From contig JAPWGK010000009.1 in assembly GCA_029641185.1 (NCBI GenBank), positions 570,501 to 634,500 of the forward strand: 64,000 nucleotides of DNA, read 5' to 3'. Below are positions 35,008 to 46,845 of the stretch, one piece after another (within the stretch, counting starts at the first letter, position 1; each line of letters starts with the position of its first letter). A program made the translations under genes and the position numbers. This DNA is from Pseudofabraea citricarpa (taxonomy: Eukaryota; Ascomycota; Leotiomycetes; Helotiales; Dermateaceae). The notes under the pieces were generated by a model that did not search any database, was not told where the DNA came from, and worked only from the letters and a program-made list of their open reading frames with translations.

Positions 35008-36159
35008 GATGGCGGGGCACTTCGTTCTTGGTCGTACAGCAATTGAGATTCGAGCCTGTACGAGCTCAGAGGAGAGATAAGAGGAGAAGAAAGCAAAAGA
35101 GCGAGCCGAGCAAGCTTTTAAGCAAGAAGGCTCTCCAGGTGAGCAGCGCCGAGCAATTGTGCAGAAGCTAGCAAGGTGACATTTCTCCCATCTCCAGAAT
35201 TCGAATTGGCTTTCCCGTGGGCCCGTACCCCGGCTGCTATTACCTGTTAGTTTCCCACATGCCCCCACCATCACCATCAGCATCCTTATCTATTCGCCAG
35301 GATGGCCTGGCCTGCGAAAAGATGCAAAAAGAGAGACGTGCTTTCGGCTTCTGTAATTCGCAAAACGGCTCATCCCAAGACTTCTTGGTAACTCCAAGAG
35401 GGGACAAGAGAGCTGCATCTCTTGACGTAGCTTCGGAAGCGCCGAGACAGGGGAGATCTCTGTGCCACGGCAGCAACTCTGGTCACCTTTTGCTTGTCAT
35501 CATCACTGACTGATAGACAATCTGAAGCCTGATGTAGCGAGGATAGGTTTGCCAGATCTGGAGAAGCCGTCTAGCCAGAGCATCGATCTTTGTGGGGGGG
35601 GCTGGTATGTGAGCGATAGGGCGTTACTCGGCCGGGGGGTTGTGCATGGTAAAGTGAGAGCTGATATCAAGAGATTAGATAGCGGATTTCCAATGGCTGC
35701 GCCATCATCGATGCAGGAGGTGAGGTGCGGTGAGGTGATGTGATGTGAGGGGTCGTGAGATGTATGGTCTCTGGCAGAGATGTGTGTTATACCTCGTAGG
35801 TAGGTATGTACCAGGGCAGGACTGGAGCGGGAGTTTGATGGTCGACATTGGAGGGAGCACGGGAACAGCCCACTTTTCCGTAAGTTTTTCCCTTCTTGTG
35901 AGCTTCCAAGCTTCCAAGCTTCCAGATGCGAGATGTCGCCATCTTGCACGTGCCAAGAAGAGGAGGTTCGCGTGCTGTCACATGATTAAATTATCACATG
36001 ATCTGATGATCACATGCTCGAGAGAAGAAGTAGCTCAGCCACCATGTGGCGAGGGTTCAAGGGTACAAGAGGCTGATCTCTTCTCTTCTCTACTTCCAGT
36101 CATCACAACAAATACTATCATCATCAATCTCACTTGAAACAATTCAAAAACAATTCAGA
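35008..36159. repeat. Intergenic with short tandem repeats
   Basis: Contains GTGAGGTG-type tandem repeats at about 35717-35755 and three tandem AGCTTCCA octamers at about 35905-35928. No gene recognised. A phased E-box series lies at its right end (separate entry). Confidence 0.5.
35947..36016. promoter_or_regulatory. Phased E-box array
   Basis: CACGTG at 35947-35952, then CACATG at 35979-35984, 35995-36000 and 36011-36016. The three CACATG copies are exactly 16 bp apart, and the CACGTG is 32 bp before the first. They lie 145-215 bp upstream of the small gene at 36160. They resemble bHLH factor sites; function inferred. Confidence 0.45.
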
Positions 36160-36357
36160 ATGCCTCTTCCACTTTTCTCAGCTACAGAGCAAACCTCCAA
36201 CACTCCTACCGAGACAACATCGCAAGAAAACGCTACAGCCACCACGACTGATAACTCACAAACCTCAACAAAGAAGACAGAGGCTGAAGAAGCAGCTGAA
36301 AGACTCTACGAGGAACGTATGGAGGAAGAATATGCAAAGAGGGAGGGAGGTGCTTAG
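36160..36357 (+). CDS. Small acidic protein, unknown function (65 aa)
   Basis: Single exon starting MPLPLFSATEQ and ending EEYAKREGGA. The first half is Ser/Thr-rich and low complexity. The second half (KKTEAEEAAERLYEERMEEE) is a charged segment likely to form a helix. A clean CAATTCAGA-ATG context, a leader rich in CAA/TCA and the E-box array upstream support a real gene. I do not recognise the family. It could be a conserved small fungal protein; it could also be chance, given its length. Confidence 0.55.
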   Translation: MPLPLFSATEQTSNTPTETTSQENATATTTDNSQTSTKKTEAEEAAERLYEERMEEEYAKREGGA

Positions 36358-36645
36358 ATGTTCTGAGGGACGCGAACTGGATTTCTCTACTCATGTACGA
36401 GGTTTTGCTTTCTTTGCCACTCAACACTAAAATGGAATCTTGAAAATGAAAAATGTTGTTTGTAATTCATTCAATAATCAGAATATACTCTGGAATTTTA
36501 CCTTGAAACGCTAGAGATTTTCAGTTGTTGCCTGTTCAACCCATTACGGTGTCACCTTGCCAGAGTACAATCAGCTAATGTTTGATGCATTTGTCCACAG
36601 CCAATTTAATATCTACAAGGAATTAAATATCACCCCTCTATCCCA

Positions 36646-39284
36646 TTATAACACAATACTCATCTCCACCTTCTGTCCTCCCTGTACAGAAATCAGAGTC
36701 CCACCCTCTCCAACCCGTGTCCCATCAATAACCGAGTCCTGAGTGACAAAAGGTAAACTAACAACACCGGTGGTGCCCACAGGACCCTGAACCACCAACG
36801 CGACCTCACTCACGCCATCAAACGTCCAACTCGCAGTAATGTCACCAAACGGGGTCGGAACCACACCTTCTGCATCTGCCAAGCCCAATCCATAGATGAG
36901 CGGCTGGAACTGCCACGTTTTATATCCGGCCTCCAAAGCTTTAACGCCCAGGACATATTCCCCCAGAACATACGACGGAGCAGAACCCCACGGGTGACCG
37001 AGCGAAGTAAAGAGTTCGATCCCAGGCGACCCATCTGGGAAGAGATACTCCCAGGTAGCACCCGTGTAGTACTCGTTCTGCGTGACCATCAGGGACCAGA
37101 AGTTGTCCAGGAGATCTTTAGCGACGTCGAGGGTCTGGATGCCCATGGTTGTGTTAGCAATAAAGAGGGATTCGAGCAGGAACCCGAGGAGATTAGGCGA
37201 CAGCTGCGTGGTATTGGTTCTTGCAAGAGTATCGTCGTTCACGTATCCGCAGCCGTATTTCAGCAGCGGAAGTTTGGCGAGCGAGAGCTCGGTCTGCGTG
37301 ACGTTCGAGATACCGGCCCGGATGGCAAATGCGATGCCAACTAGGGAGAAGTTCGTCGGTGCAGCGAGAGACAGAGAGTAGGTGCCGATTTCTTCGTTCC
37401 ACAGTTCGCGGTTTACAGAGGTGCGGATCCCGGCTGCGGCTGCTTCGTAGGCTGTCACGGCGCTGGTGTCGTTTAGAGCTTCGGCGATGTCAACGAGTTG
37501 TTGCAATGCAATCACCATGAGGGAGCTGACGGTTGTCCCGTTGGATGGGCCTGTGAAGAAGAACGCATTGCCGCCCATGAGACCCGAAATCGGATCTACA
37601 TACTCCAGCATCACTTTTGTGAGGATCTTCATCTGAGTCCAATACGTCTGTATCGTTGCTATGTCACCTGTCATACGGTAGTAGTCCCCAATGGTGACCA
37701 GAAAGAATATCTGATAATCCGTTATACCATATGATGTTGGATATCGTATTTGTTTGTCGTTACTCGACGCTCCCATCGGTGCTGCCGTCGGTACCAGACC
37801 ATACCCTTCCCCTGACTCAATCTGGTAAGCGAACTCGAATTCAATCGTGCCTCGAATATGATCTAACCGATTAGTTGTTGCAGCGATAGTCCGGGCCGTA
37901 TGTACAAAATCCCCAATCCAGACAAGCCGATCCCTTTTCGGCCCATCAAGACACACAGAAGCGCTGTTCGGAGCCACACCATATTCGATAAGAACATCCG
38001 AAGATGTCATTTTGTTTTCATACAGTGAGGTCCCGTTCAAAGCATAGACTCTCACGTCCTTGACGTATGCCACTTGGTCCTGGAAAGGGCCAAATGCCCA
38101 CGTCCCTGCTGTTACCGAAGGTGGTCCAAAGTTTCCTGATGCGAAAGCCAGACCTTGTTCATAACTGATGGTAGCGACCTTGGCGCCATCTATGGAAATT
38201 ACGAAACCATCCGGGGTGATTTCAGTAGCGATATCATACCACTGATCTTCATTGATGGTCAAATTCAACGCGAAGCTTTCGACAGGGCTTGTGGGCAAGG
38301 TTGTCTGATTCACCAGACTCCAGCCATAGCTAACAACCAAGCTATTTGGCGGCAAAAGCTGAGTGTCCGTATTGACGAATGTCGATCCTTTGGGATATCT
38401 ACTTGTTAGGACAAAGTATGGTCCGTATGGTGCTAAACCAGATGCAACGCGCCATCCGGTTCCTCCACGCACGATTTTCGTAACAAAGGACATGGTATAG
38501 TTGCTCAGGCCGATTCCTTTAATCGACGATGCTGGTTCTTGGCCCCGGATGAGTGCGCCATCGGTTGTGATCTCCCAAGTACTGGCAAGCGAGGCATTAT
38601 CAACGCAAGACGCTTGAACTGCAAGGGATCCAAGACCCCATATCTGATTATAGATATCGTTGGAGCTGTTGAATGAACCTGGAATTTGATCATTTGGAAT
38701 AAAGGGATTGTTCGTTGTAAAGCCAATCTGGGAGAATGTGACCGAGGTGTTCGTCAACAATTCTATCGATTGCCATCTTTGACCACCTTGCAAGAAGAAC
38801 GATTGGAGCCGCCCCAGTTCCGTGATATCGAAGGTTTCTGTGCGGAAAGTGTTCGATAATCCGTTTGAGAACGTCCAAGGTCCATCGCCGTAGATGTTAT
38901 TTAACCCACTGAACTCTTCCGTATATTTGAGCTCAATCTGAGTACGACCAGATAGAGCAGAAACTGTGAAATCCGGTACTCCAACAACTTCAGTTCCGTA
39001 GTCCAGTGTGAGAATTGGGTTCTCGGGAGATAGTGTTACGTCGCCGGTATACTCTGACAATCCTTCTAGAATAGGACTGGTTCCAACAGCGTAGCGCAGT
39101 GGACTGATAGCTGTAAGGTTGGCAGTTTGCCGCCCAGAGATAATATCAACGGAAGCAGCTCTGCTCAAATTAAACGTGTGTTAGTTACAGATTAAATGGA
39201 AGTGTTTGATCTTACGAACCTGACAGTTGAGGCGGAGATGATCAGAACAGAGATCGCCAAATATGCGTGCCGGAAATCCCACAT
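36646..39284 (-). CDS. Secreted GH78 alpha-L-rhamnosidase-like protein
   Basis: Exons on the - strand 39284-39220 and 39160-36646, giving 859 aa. The N-terminus MWDFRHAYLAISVLIISAS looks like a signal peptide, split by the intron. The (alpha/alpha)6 catalytic domain is shown by DGPKRDRLVWIGDF (the GH78 acid-rich motif), RYPTSYGITDYQIFFL and the C-terminal LGHPWGSAPSYVLGEYVLGV, then a beta domain. Around residues 230-350 there is an extra ConA/LamG-like sheet segment (GWRVASGLAPYGPYFVLTSR to FVISIDGAKVATIS) between the jelly-roll and catalytic parts. It is extracellular and probably removes terminal rhamnose from pectin or flavonoids; the substrate is inferred. The donor GTTCGT is non-standard but keeps the frame. 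Confidence 0.87.
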
Positions 39285-40706
39285 CTTTACAGCTCTGTTT
39301 TTTGTCGGGCCTACTGAGAAGATATCATACAGAAGTTGAGTTCTGTATTTAAATAGGATTCTCAGAAAAAAGCCTTGAAGGATCGGGACTAGCTAGCAAA
39401 GGCTGGGAGAAAAGGTACCGAACCACATAGCCAAGTAATCTCAAAATAGGGAAACTTAAAAGGACGGGGATCTGAGGAAGTCAATCGGAAGCACTCAGGT
39501 TGAACCTTGCTCTTGGCTCGCCTTTTGGTGCGTCTTCTTTGTCAAGAAGTATTAGCAATTTCCAAGATCCCTGCTATGCGTCGAGCCGCCAGATTGTCTT
39601 CGTCATAACTCTAGTCTCGAAGAGCTGAAATAAGATGCTATTGCACGTTCTCTTCTAAAACTCAGCAAGTATCATCAACTCTGCTTTGATGGGACAGCTA
39701 TGGCCCATGCTTCCAAAATCCAAACAATCTTCTTTCGCGACATCGGTGCAATGTTCGACCAAGCTTAGGTCCTGTTATGCGGATCTCCATCCACTACAAA
39801 CCCACACCGGGACTGGGTCAAGAGCTGTCCAGAACCTCTCAAAACACCCAAACTCTGCGGATGGCTAACCCCACAAAGAGAAGAGCCGATCGAAAATGCC
39901 TGTCCTTCTCCATTACCCCACTCTCTCTTCCCCGCTAGAAAGTGGACGGACGCGTATTGCCGAAATTACCCCCGACCTCTGGGGTTTTCTGGTTAATCGC
40001 AGGACATGTTAACTTCTGGTGTATTGAGAAACTACTCTTATGTTTGGTGGGCTAGATAGAAAGGAACACATGACTTGTTGATACGTTAGGTGACGTTTCA
40101 CGGAAATACTTAATGCTGACTTATCCATAGATTGAGTCGACTCACTCTTCCATCTATCCAAATTCCTTGTAGACGACCTGCGAATTTCACACTCTGCATA
40201 CGACAGCTGACCATGTTTCTAGGCCTAGATGCAATATGGAACTGTATCGCTATGGCAGAGATGAGACTCACAAGCAGTTCAAAGATTCGAGTCACTAGCT
40301 CCTCAAAGGGTTTCGGGAACAAGAGCTCTCTTAGCCTTTTCTACTCAACCGAGATCTCGGTTGACATTTCGGGGGTCCGTGAAATGCGGGGACAGTATCC
40401 CCAGCTCTGTGGCTAGATATGACATCCGGAATGATTGTAATTACAAGCCATCTGTTGGATCGACAGAAGCCTGCTCCCCCACCGCGGAAGCTCGTGCTGG
40501 GAAGTCTGGGGTTCAGGGTTTTGGGATGGAAACCAATTCTTCGTCTTTTGTATTGTTCAGTCTCCGTACTTAAGTTTCACCGACCCTTTGGATCATACGA
40601 ACCACTTCTGTGCATCCTTGGCTGCTATATTCTCTTGTACCCCCTGATATTGACCAATTGCCCTGGCTCTATCTTATTTTGCGGTCATTTAGCCAGAATA
40701 CGCATC
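39285..40706. other. Intergenic, no gene seen
   Basis: Divergent promoters of the GH78 gene (left) and the MFS gene (right). Short open frames here show no recognisable family and no good start context. Confidence 0.5.
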
Positions 40707-42471
40707 ATGTCGAAGCCCGGCCTAGCCCATCTGGAACAGGTTGAGGGTAGTCTCGATAAGGTACGATTGGACGAAGCCAAACATGTCGATGGAAATGCTC
40801 AACTCATCAACCAAGACGGCGGAGTTCGAAGAATCCCAGTGCCGTCGGCTAATCCCAACGATCCTTTGAACTTCAGCAAGTTGATGAAAGCCGGTGTGAT
40901 TATCAGCTGTTGCTGGTTTTGTCAGTGAACCCCATGGTCTTATGCAGAGTAATTGCTCACATTACCTAGCCGTCATGTCATTATCACTCATTGGTGGCCT
41001 GGGAGCTATTCTTGGAACCTTCTTTCAACTATATCTGCCTCAAGGCAAATCTTCGCAGGAGGTTCTATGGCTGGCGACTTTGCCGTCTCTGATTGTCGGG
41101 CTAGGCAAGCAACTCTTCACTTTAGTTTATCTTTTTCTTTGCTAACAATGTTCAGGAAATTACATCATTCTCCCGTTTGCACTCTGCTTCGGAAGACGAC
41201 CAGCATTTCTCCTTTCAGCACTCGTGCTCCTCGGTTCGACAATAGGTGCAGCTCTCAACCAAAGTTTCGAAGGCCACTTAGCTTCTCGCGTCATACAAGG
41301 TCTCGCAACAGGGTCGACCGAGTCCCTTCTGCCTTTGATGCTTACCGAGATCACATTTCTACATAACCGAGCTGTCATATTCGGTTGCTATTGGACTACC
41401 CAGAACCTGCTTTCAAGTGCCTTGAATATCGCGAGTTCTTACGAGGCCGTACACCTTTCCTGGAGGTGGTACTATGGAATCTATGCCATCACAGCCGGAG
41501 TTGGCCTCATCCTCGCGATCTTCTGTGGCTTCGAGACACGGTTTGATCGTCCTGCTGCTGCTGTTGATGGTATGATGGTATACAATGACGAGTTCGGAGT
41601 AACTCATTACGTTACTGAAGAAGAGATGCGAGCTATGCCAGATATGAATACTTCTCGAGTGAATGACAGCGCCGACATCCCAAAGAAGACTTATCTGCAA
41701 TCCCTCAATCCTTGGCCAGGAAAGACCAAGAACGGATATCGCATTGCAGTTATGTCCTGGGTGTATATGATCCAATCCTGTTCCTCCCCTGGCATCATTT
41801 ATTCTATCCTATTAACTTCCATCACCCTGGGTATGTCGTACCAATCTGTCTAGCAAGGTGTTTCTAATCTGTATTTAGGCTGTACAATCGCCATGTCTCT
41901 CACTTACGGTACACTGTTGACAGCCAACTATGGCTGGCCACAAGCAAGTGTGGGTTTGATAAACATCGGAGCCATCCCCGCATCGCTACTCGCTATGCTG
42001 TACGCCGGTGTTCTAGGAGATAAGTTCGCCGTACTAATGGCAAAGCGAAACAGTGGAGCACACAAGCCTGAACACCGACTTATTCCTCTCATCTTCCCCT
42101 GTCTGATCGGGTTTGGGGCCATGCTTCTCTATGCCTTTACAGCATCTGGCTCTACTTGGTGGGGTCTCTACATGGGCTGGACGCTCTTTCAGTTCACCTT
42201 CGTCAGTGTGCTTATCATCAGTACCACGTTTGCAGTAGAAGTCAGTCCTAAGCATCCTGGCCCAGCACTGGTTATGGTTGTTGGTACCAAGAATATTATC
42301 TCATTTGGAGCTTCGTATGGATTGAATCCTATGGTTAGCCATCATGGATATACTTGGGCTTATGGCACTCTTGCTGGTATCTTTGGGGGCATTGCTCTTT
42401 TGGGATTTCCCATCTACTTTGTCAATCCCCTTTGGAGGCGCTGGGTGAGCTCTGCAAGAGAAAATCTTTAG
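40707..42471 (+). CDS. MFS transporter (DHA1-like, 12 TM)
   Basis: Exons 40707-40920, 40970-41104, 41156-41830 and 41879-42471, giving 538 aa. Family blocks are NPLNFSK-type entry (PNDPLNFSKLMK), LPSLIVGLGNYIILPFALCFGRRP (broken by intron 2), GCYWTTQNLL, and SWRWYYGIYAITAGVGLI around TM6, then a long acidic central loop. The second half starts at NGYRIAVMSW and includes GVLGDKF. The intron after 41104 begins GCAAGC, a GC-AG intron, since no GT lets the frame continue. Fungal members of this group export or import drugs or small metabolites; substrate unknown. Plasma membrane expected. Confidence 0.92.
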
Positions 42472-43098
42472 GGAAACCAAAAATTACGCAACAAACTTTG
42501 AAAATTGATAGTAGATATATAAGTCGCCTCAAACCATGGAAGAATTCACGACACTCATTTCAATATATCAATGTACCAACTTATGATAATAACCTTACCA
42601 TAAAAAAAGACTAACAGGGGGTTCCCAGTTTAAGGTTACTGAAAACTTAACGACGCTCGTTAGGCCTCAGTTCATCCCCTATAATATAAAAGACACTAAC
42701 ATGCCCTAGCAAAGCCACTAGTCCTAATCGACTATATACGTGAAAGTGCGATATGCAACAAAAGTTGATAGTTACTCCATGCCTCACTAAAACATGTCTG
42801 ATTCTCCTGCCCGTCTCTTGTATGAATAAAAACGGGAGTATCGAAGCTCGCCTGCAGTTACTGAAATCAAAGACTCGTTATAGAACATCCTACACATCTC
42901 TTTACAAATAAACGGCCCTAACACACCCTAACAAACCGCACTAGTCCCAATCGACTATATGCCTGAAATTGCGACGTGCAACAAAACTCAAGAGAGGATA
43001 GGAAGTCTACTTTAGAGCCTGGCTTAAATCGCTAAATATAGCACTATAAACTTCTCCTAAGTTCTGCTATACCAATCTACCTAAGTACCTACCTCTTA

Positions 43099-43162
43099 TA
43101 TTGTTAGAATAACGTTTTATAATATTGTTAGAATAACGTTTTATAATATCGTTAGAATAACG
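43099..43162 (+). repeat. Minisatellite, 24-bp period
   Basis: GTTAGAATAACG recurs at 43103, 43127 and 43151 with TTTTATAATATT between, three copies inside unit 3 of the larger array. Confidence 0.8.
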
Positions 43163-43781
43163 TGGTCGAGTGCGATATGCAACAAAACTCAAAATAATAA
43201 GTACCTAAGTACCTAGATAGTTTACCTTAGGTGCTTATATGAGGCGTAAAATATATAAACTCTCCTATCTATCTTCTAAATATAAAAGACCCTATCATGC
43301 CCTATAATACCACCCTAAGCCTAATCCACTATATGATTAGAATTGCAACGTGCAACAAAAAAGTCTCATATAACAAATATCAGCTGCTACCTTGCTAGGT
43401 AGGTGAATACTTGCGTATTATAACCGACACTATAAAATCCACTAAGCTTAATCCGTACTTCCTAGATGAAAAAGTTAGGAAGTTGAAAGTGCGATATGCA
43501 ACAAAACGCAAGTATATATCAACATGCCTCACTAAACATATAATATATAAATCTTAGTTCTTAAAATATTAGGTCAGCCTACCAGATATATATTTGAACT
43601 ACCTAGGTAAGGTAGTTTCCTATCTTCTATATATAATGCTCTAGCACGCCCTAGCAAGTACTAATCCCGATACAGCTATTAAAATTACTATAAAAACTAC
43701 AATATGCAACAAAACCAAAATATACCCCAGCATATATCATTTGAAAGTTATAAGAGGAAATATCGTCTTTAGCCTCTAACT

Positions 43782-43802
43782 TATATATATATATATATAT
43801 AA
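43782..43802. repeat. (TA)n microsatellite
   Basis: About ten TA dinucleotides inside the 12-unit array, at the place where other units have their TATATAA element. Confidence 0.9.
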
Positions 43803-44760
43803 CTCCTCTATTGCGCCCTAGCACAAACTAACCCCAAAACAGCTATTAAGAAAAATGCGATGTGCAACAAAGACCTAAGGCCAGCTCACTCAGCTGGACG
43901 ATTTATAATAACTAAGTTAACTTATCTCACACTTCACACCCAAGCCTTAGGTTACTAAGATACTAAAGTATATTATACCTCACACGTAGATCAGCTACGC
44001 GTTCCTTATATAAATGCCCCTAGTATACGCCCTAGCATGAACTAATCCCGATTTGGTCTATATAAGAAATTGCGATATGCAACAAAACGTAACTACAGCT
44101 ATCTAAACAGTGTAGCACTCACTTGGTATCTAGCTTTATTATCCCTCACCTTCTAACCCTCAATCACTAAGATACCAAGTATACCTATCTTTCTATACCA
44201 CGCATATATGCGTCAGCTACGTGGCTCTTATATAAGAATGCCCCTAACACGCCTCTAGCACGCACTAAGCCGGATTCAGTATATGTAGTAAATGCGATAT
44301 GCAACAAAACACTCGAAGGTTAGCAAGTCGCCAGGTATATCACAAATCACCTCCCAACTCTAAAACACTAAAATTCTCACCTGCAGGTAAGTCACGCATG
44401 CATCTCTCATATATATATAACCGCCCTAGCACTTCCTAATCCTAATCGGGCCTATATGAAAAATAGCGACGTGCAACAAAACTCGAAAGCGAGGTTACTA
44501 AGTACTTATAGCTATTATATTCACTACGGTCTCTATATAAGAAAACGCCCCTAGCACGCCCTAACACCTACTAAGACTAATCGGGCCTATATGAAAAACA
44601 GCGACGTGCAACAAAACTCGAAAGCTAGGTTACTAAGCACTTATAGCTATTATATTCACTATAGTCTCTATATAAGAAAACGCCCCTAGCACGCCCTAAC
44701 GCCTACTAAGCCCAATGCAGTATATGTCGAAAGTGCGATATGCAACAAAACTTATTATAG

Positions 44761-45715
44761 GGGCGGGAGCTAGGCACGTGAGGTCTGATATAATATTTAT
44801 CTAGGAACAAATAAAGAAAGCAAAATATGTCACGACGTAAGCGAGGACGAAGGCGAGGCAGCCTGCAGTTTTACGGCCTCTCTATAGGGATATGAGGCAG
44901 TATAATAATTACTTCGGCAGGGAAGGGTTGATCTATTCTCTTGCAAAGCTTTTCTGTACTTAGATTAAGGAGAGATGTAATTCAATGCGAGATTGTTCAT
45001 AATCACAATTACCCAAGCAACATCAGTTTCTCCATGTCAAAGGGAAGCGAGTGCCAAGAGGCTGACCTTAGAACCCGGAATGCCTATTACCGACATTGTT
45101 GGATCCTGGACGAGGTCTTTTCCCGACGTCCACCTCATAGAACGGATGGATTCCATCCCATCACTCACGGCAGCTAGAAGAACTGAGCCGTCCTGTACTT
45201 GCTCAACACTTAACTACCGGTACAACAAAACCACCATAAACCATCTAGCTGGCTCCTCCCCCACCTCCACCCCCTCAGTAAACCATCATACAGTACAGTA
45301 TGAGATCCCTCTCAATCCCCGTCCCACACCCACTCCCACTCCCACTCCCACTTCCCCGTACATGGACCTGCACATGCATATGCAGACCGAAACCAAAGTA
45401 GTAAGTTTAGCGATAGCCCACCACATTGGATGCCATGGCCGTGTCTCCGAACCGAACCGAACCGAGCCTGCATCGATCGCATCGCCACACTGAACGAAGA
45501 GGGGAGAGGGGAGATTTCTGCACTTTATGTACTGTTCGATGACCTGAACGCAGCGGGATAAATACGCCTGGTCGCGACTTTGACTAACTGGATTTCCTTA
45601 GTATATCGCATCACGTCTTACCATATCACATTTCTCACACTGAATAGTAAATCTCATCTCACCTGCAAACGAGAGAGCGACAACTTAGAGAACATTGGAA
45701 TTTATTGATTCAAAC
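44761..45715. repeat. Intergenic with CCCACT and CCGAA microsatellites
   Basis: (CCCACT)n at about 45323-45352 and CCGAA repeats near 45448-45466. A 166-codon open frame crossing the first is Thr/Pro low-complexity and probably not a gene. The rest, up to 45715, looks like a promoter and leader for the next gene. Confidence 0.6.
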
Positions 45716-46845
45716 ATGTCAACTACGACCACTTCTACTGCTACAACACCTGCCACTATCAAGGCAGTTGGTGTCAACATCGGACGTCTTCAAGTCACTG
45801 GTAACGAAGCACCATTCGGTGACTTTCGAGACGACCTCGTCCGTGATGGATATGCGGTTGTGAAGGGCGCCGTTCCCGCTGAGCGAGCTTCTGAGTACGC
45901 AGATGCCATGTACTCGTGGTTGGAAGGCTTGTAAGTCCCTCTTTGTCGACATCTCGGCCCGTAAAAAACAAAAATAAATTAAAACTTACAATATTTAACT
46001 TCAGCAACTTGGGATACGATCGCAATGATCCCTCAACCATTTCGGCACAGAACCTTCCCGTAATCAGTGAGAAGGGCATGGTGATGAGCTATGCCGTACC
46101 ACACGAGGATTTCGTGTGGAAGGTACGCAGCGAGCCAGGCGTGATAAGTGCCTTTGAAAAGGTCTATGATACCGAGGACTTGCTCGTTTCCTTTGATGCC
46201 GTCAACTTTACACTGCCCGGTCGCAAAGATTTGGCCAATAAACCATGGCCACATCAAGACCAAGATCCTCTCAGGCCCGGATTCCGCTGTCTTCAGGGAC
46301 TCGTGAATATTCTACCCAACGGCCCAGATGACGGGGGTTTGATTGTTTGCAAGGGCGCCCATCTCCTTTCTGAGGAATTCCACAAAGAGTTTGCTGACGA
46401 GGAGAAGATCTGGGCATGGACGAAGGAATGGTACGGGTTTACTGATGCGGGTATGAAGTGGTTGGCCGACAAGGGATGTGAGTGGGTTAAGGTTTGTGCT
46501 GAGCCAGGAGACCTCCTGCTTTGGGACAGCAGGACTCCTCACTACAACCTCTCTCCCACAACCGACAAAGCGAGGTTCTGCATCTACACTTGCTACATGC
46601 CAGTCTCGGATGCCACTCAGGAAGACCTGATCAAGAAGAAAGATGCATTTGAGCGAAGGGTGGGAACTACCCATTGGCCAAACGCTCAACATGTGGGCAC
46701 CAACGATATGATGATTGATGAGAACCGCAAGGAAACGAGAAAGGGCGGGGTCCCAGAGCCATATAGCCGCGACAGGCCTGTCAATGAGCCAGTGTTGACT
46801 GAGCGGGCGTACAAGTTGACAGGCATTCCATACATCAAAGCATAG
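45716..46845 (+). CDS. Phytanoyl-CoA dioxygenase (PhyH) family protein
   Basis: Exons 45716-45930 and 46005-46845, giving 351 aa. A Thr-rich leader of 15 residues precedes the domain. PhyH features are DLVRDGYAVVKGAVP, the iron pair in WPHQDQDP (HxD), LNPGLL-like GLVNILPNGPDDGGLIV, and the distal His in WDSRTPHYN followed by an Arg in KARFC for the 2-oxoglutarate carboxylate. The family performs 2-oxoglutarate-dependent hydroxylation of lipids or secondary metabolites. Many fungal members of this length are uncharacterised. No signal peptide and no obvious C-terminal PTS1 (ends YIKA), so cytosolic is likely. Confidence 0.92.

Larger units (their letters stand above)
42660..44760 (+). repeat. 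Array of 12 diverged units sharing a TGCGAYRTGCAACAAAA box
   Basis: Box copies (GCAACAAAA part) start at 42755, 42978, 43179, 43352, 43499, 43706, 43864 (last base G), 44079, 44301, 44473, 44608 and 44742, 134-223 bp apart and all in one orientation. Most units share an order: a TATATAA-like element, then a C-rich block (CCCTAGCACGCCCTA with variants), CTAATCC/CTAAGCC, TCGGnCTATATG, and the box, followed by unrelated sequence of 40-130 bp. Units 10-12 are nearly identical over most of their 134-bp period; units 3, 5 and 6 are decayed. The region is AT-rich and has no open frames. Whether it is a satellite, a promoter array or a set of small transcribed units cannot be told here. Confidence 0.85.

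Noticed and set aside
40132..40573. Short open frames upstream of the MFS gene
   Set aside because: Overlap each other in several frames; no family and no conserved start.
27138..42665. Shared 13-mer CGACGCTCGTTAG near 27140 and 42652
   Set aside because: Many 13-mer matches are expected by chance in 64 kb; no flanking similarity.
42660..44760. CRISPR array
   Set aside because: Repeats are diverged, spacers differ greatly in length, and this is a eukaryotic nuclear genome.
44993..45493. 166-codon open frame
   Set aside because: Made largely of CCCACT and CCGAA microsatellites; no family, poor start context.
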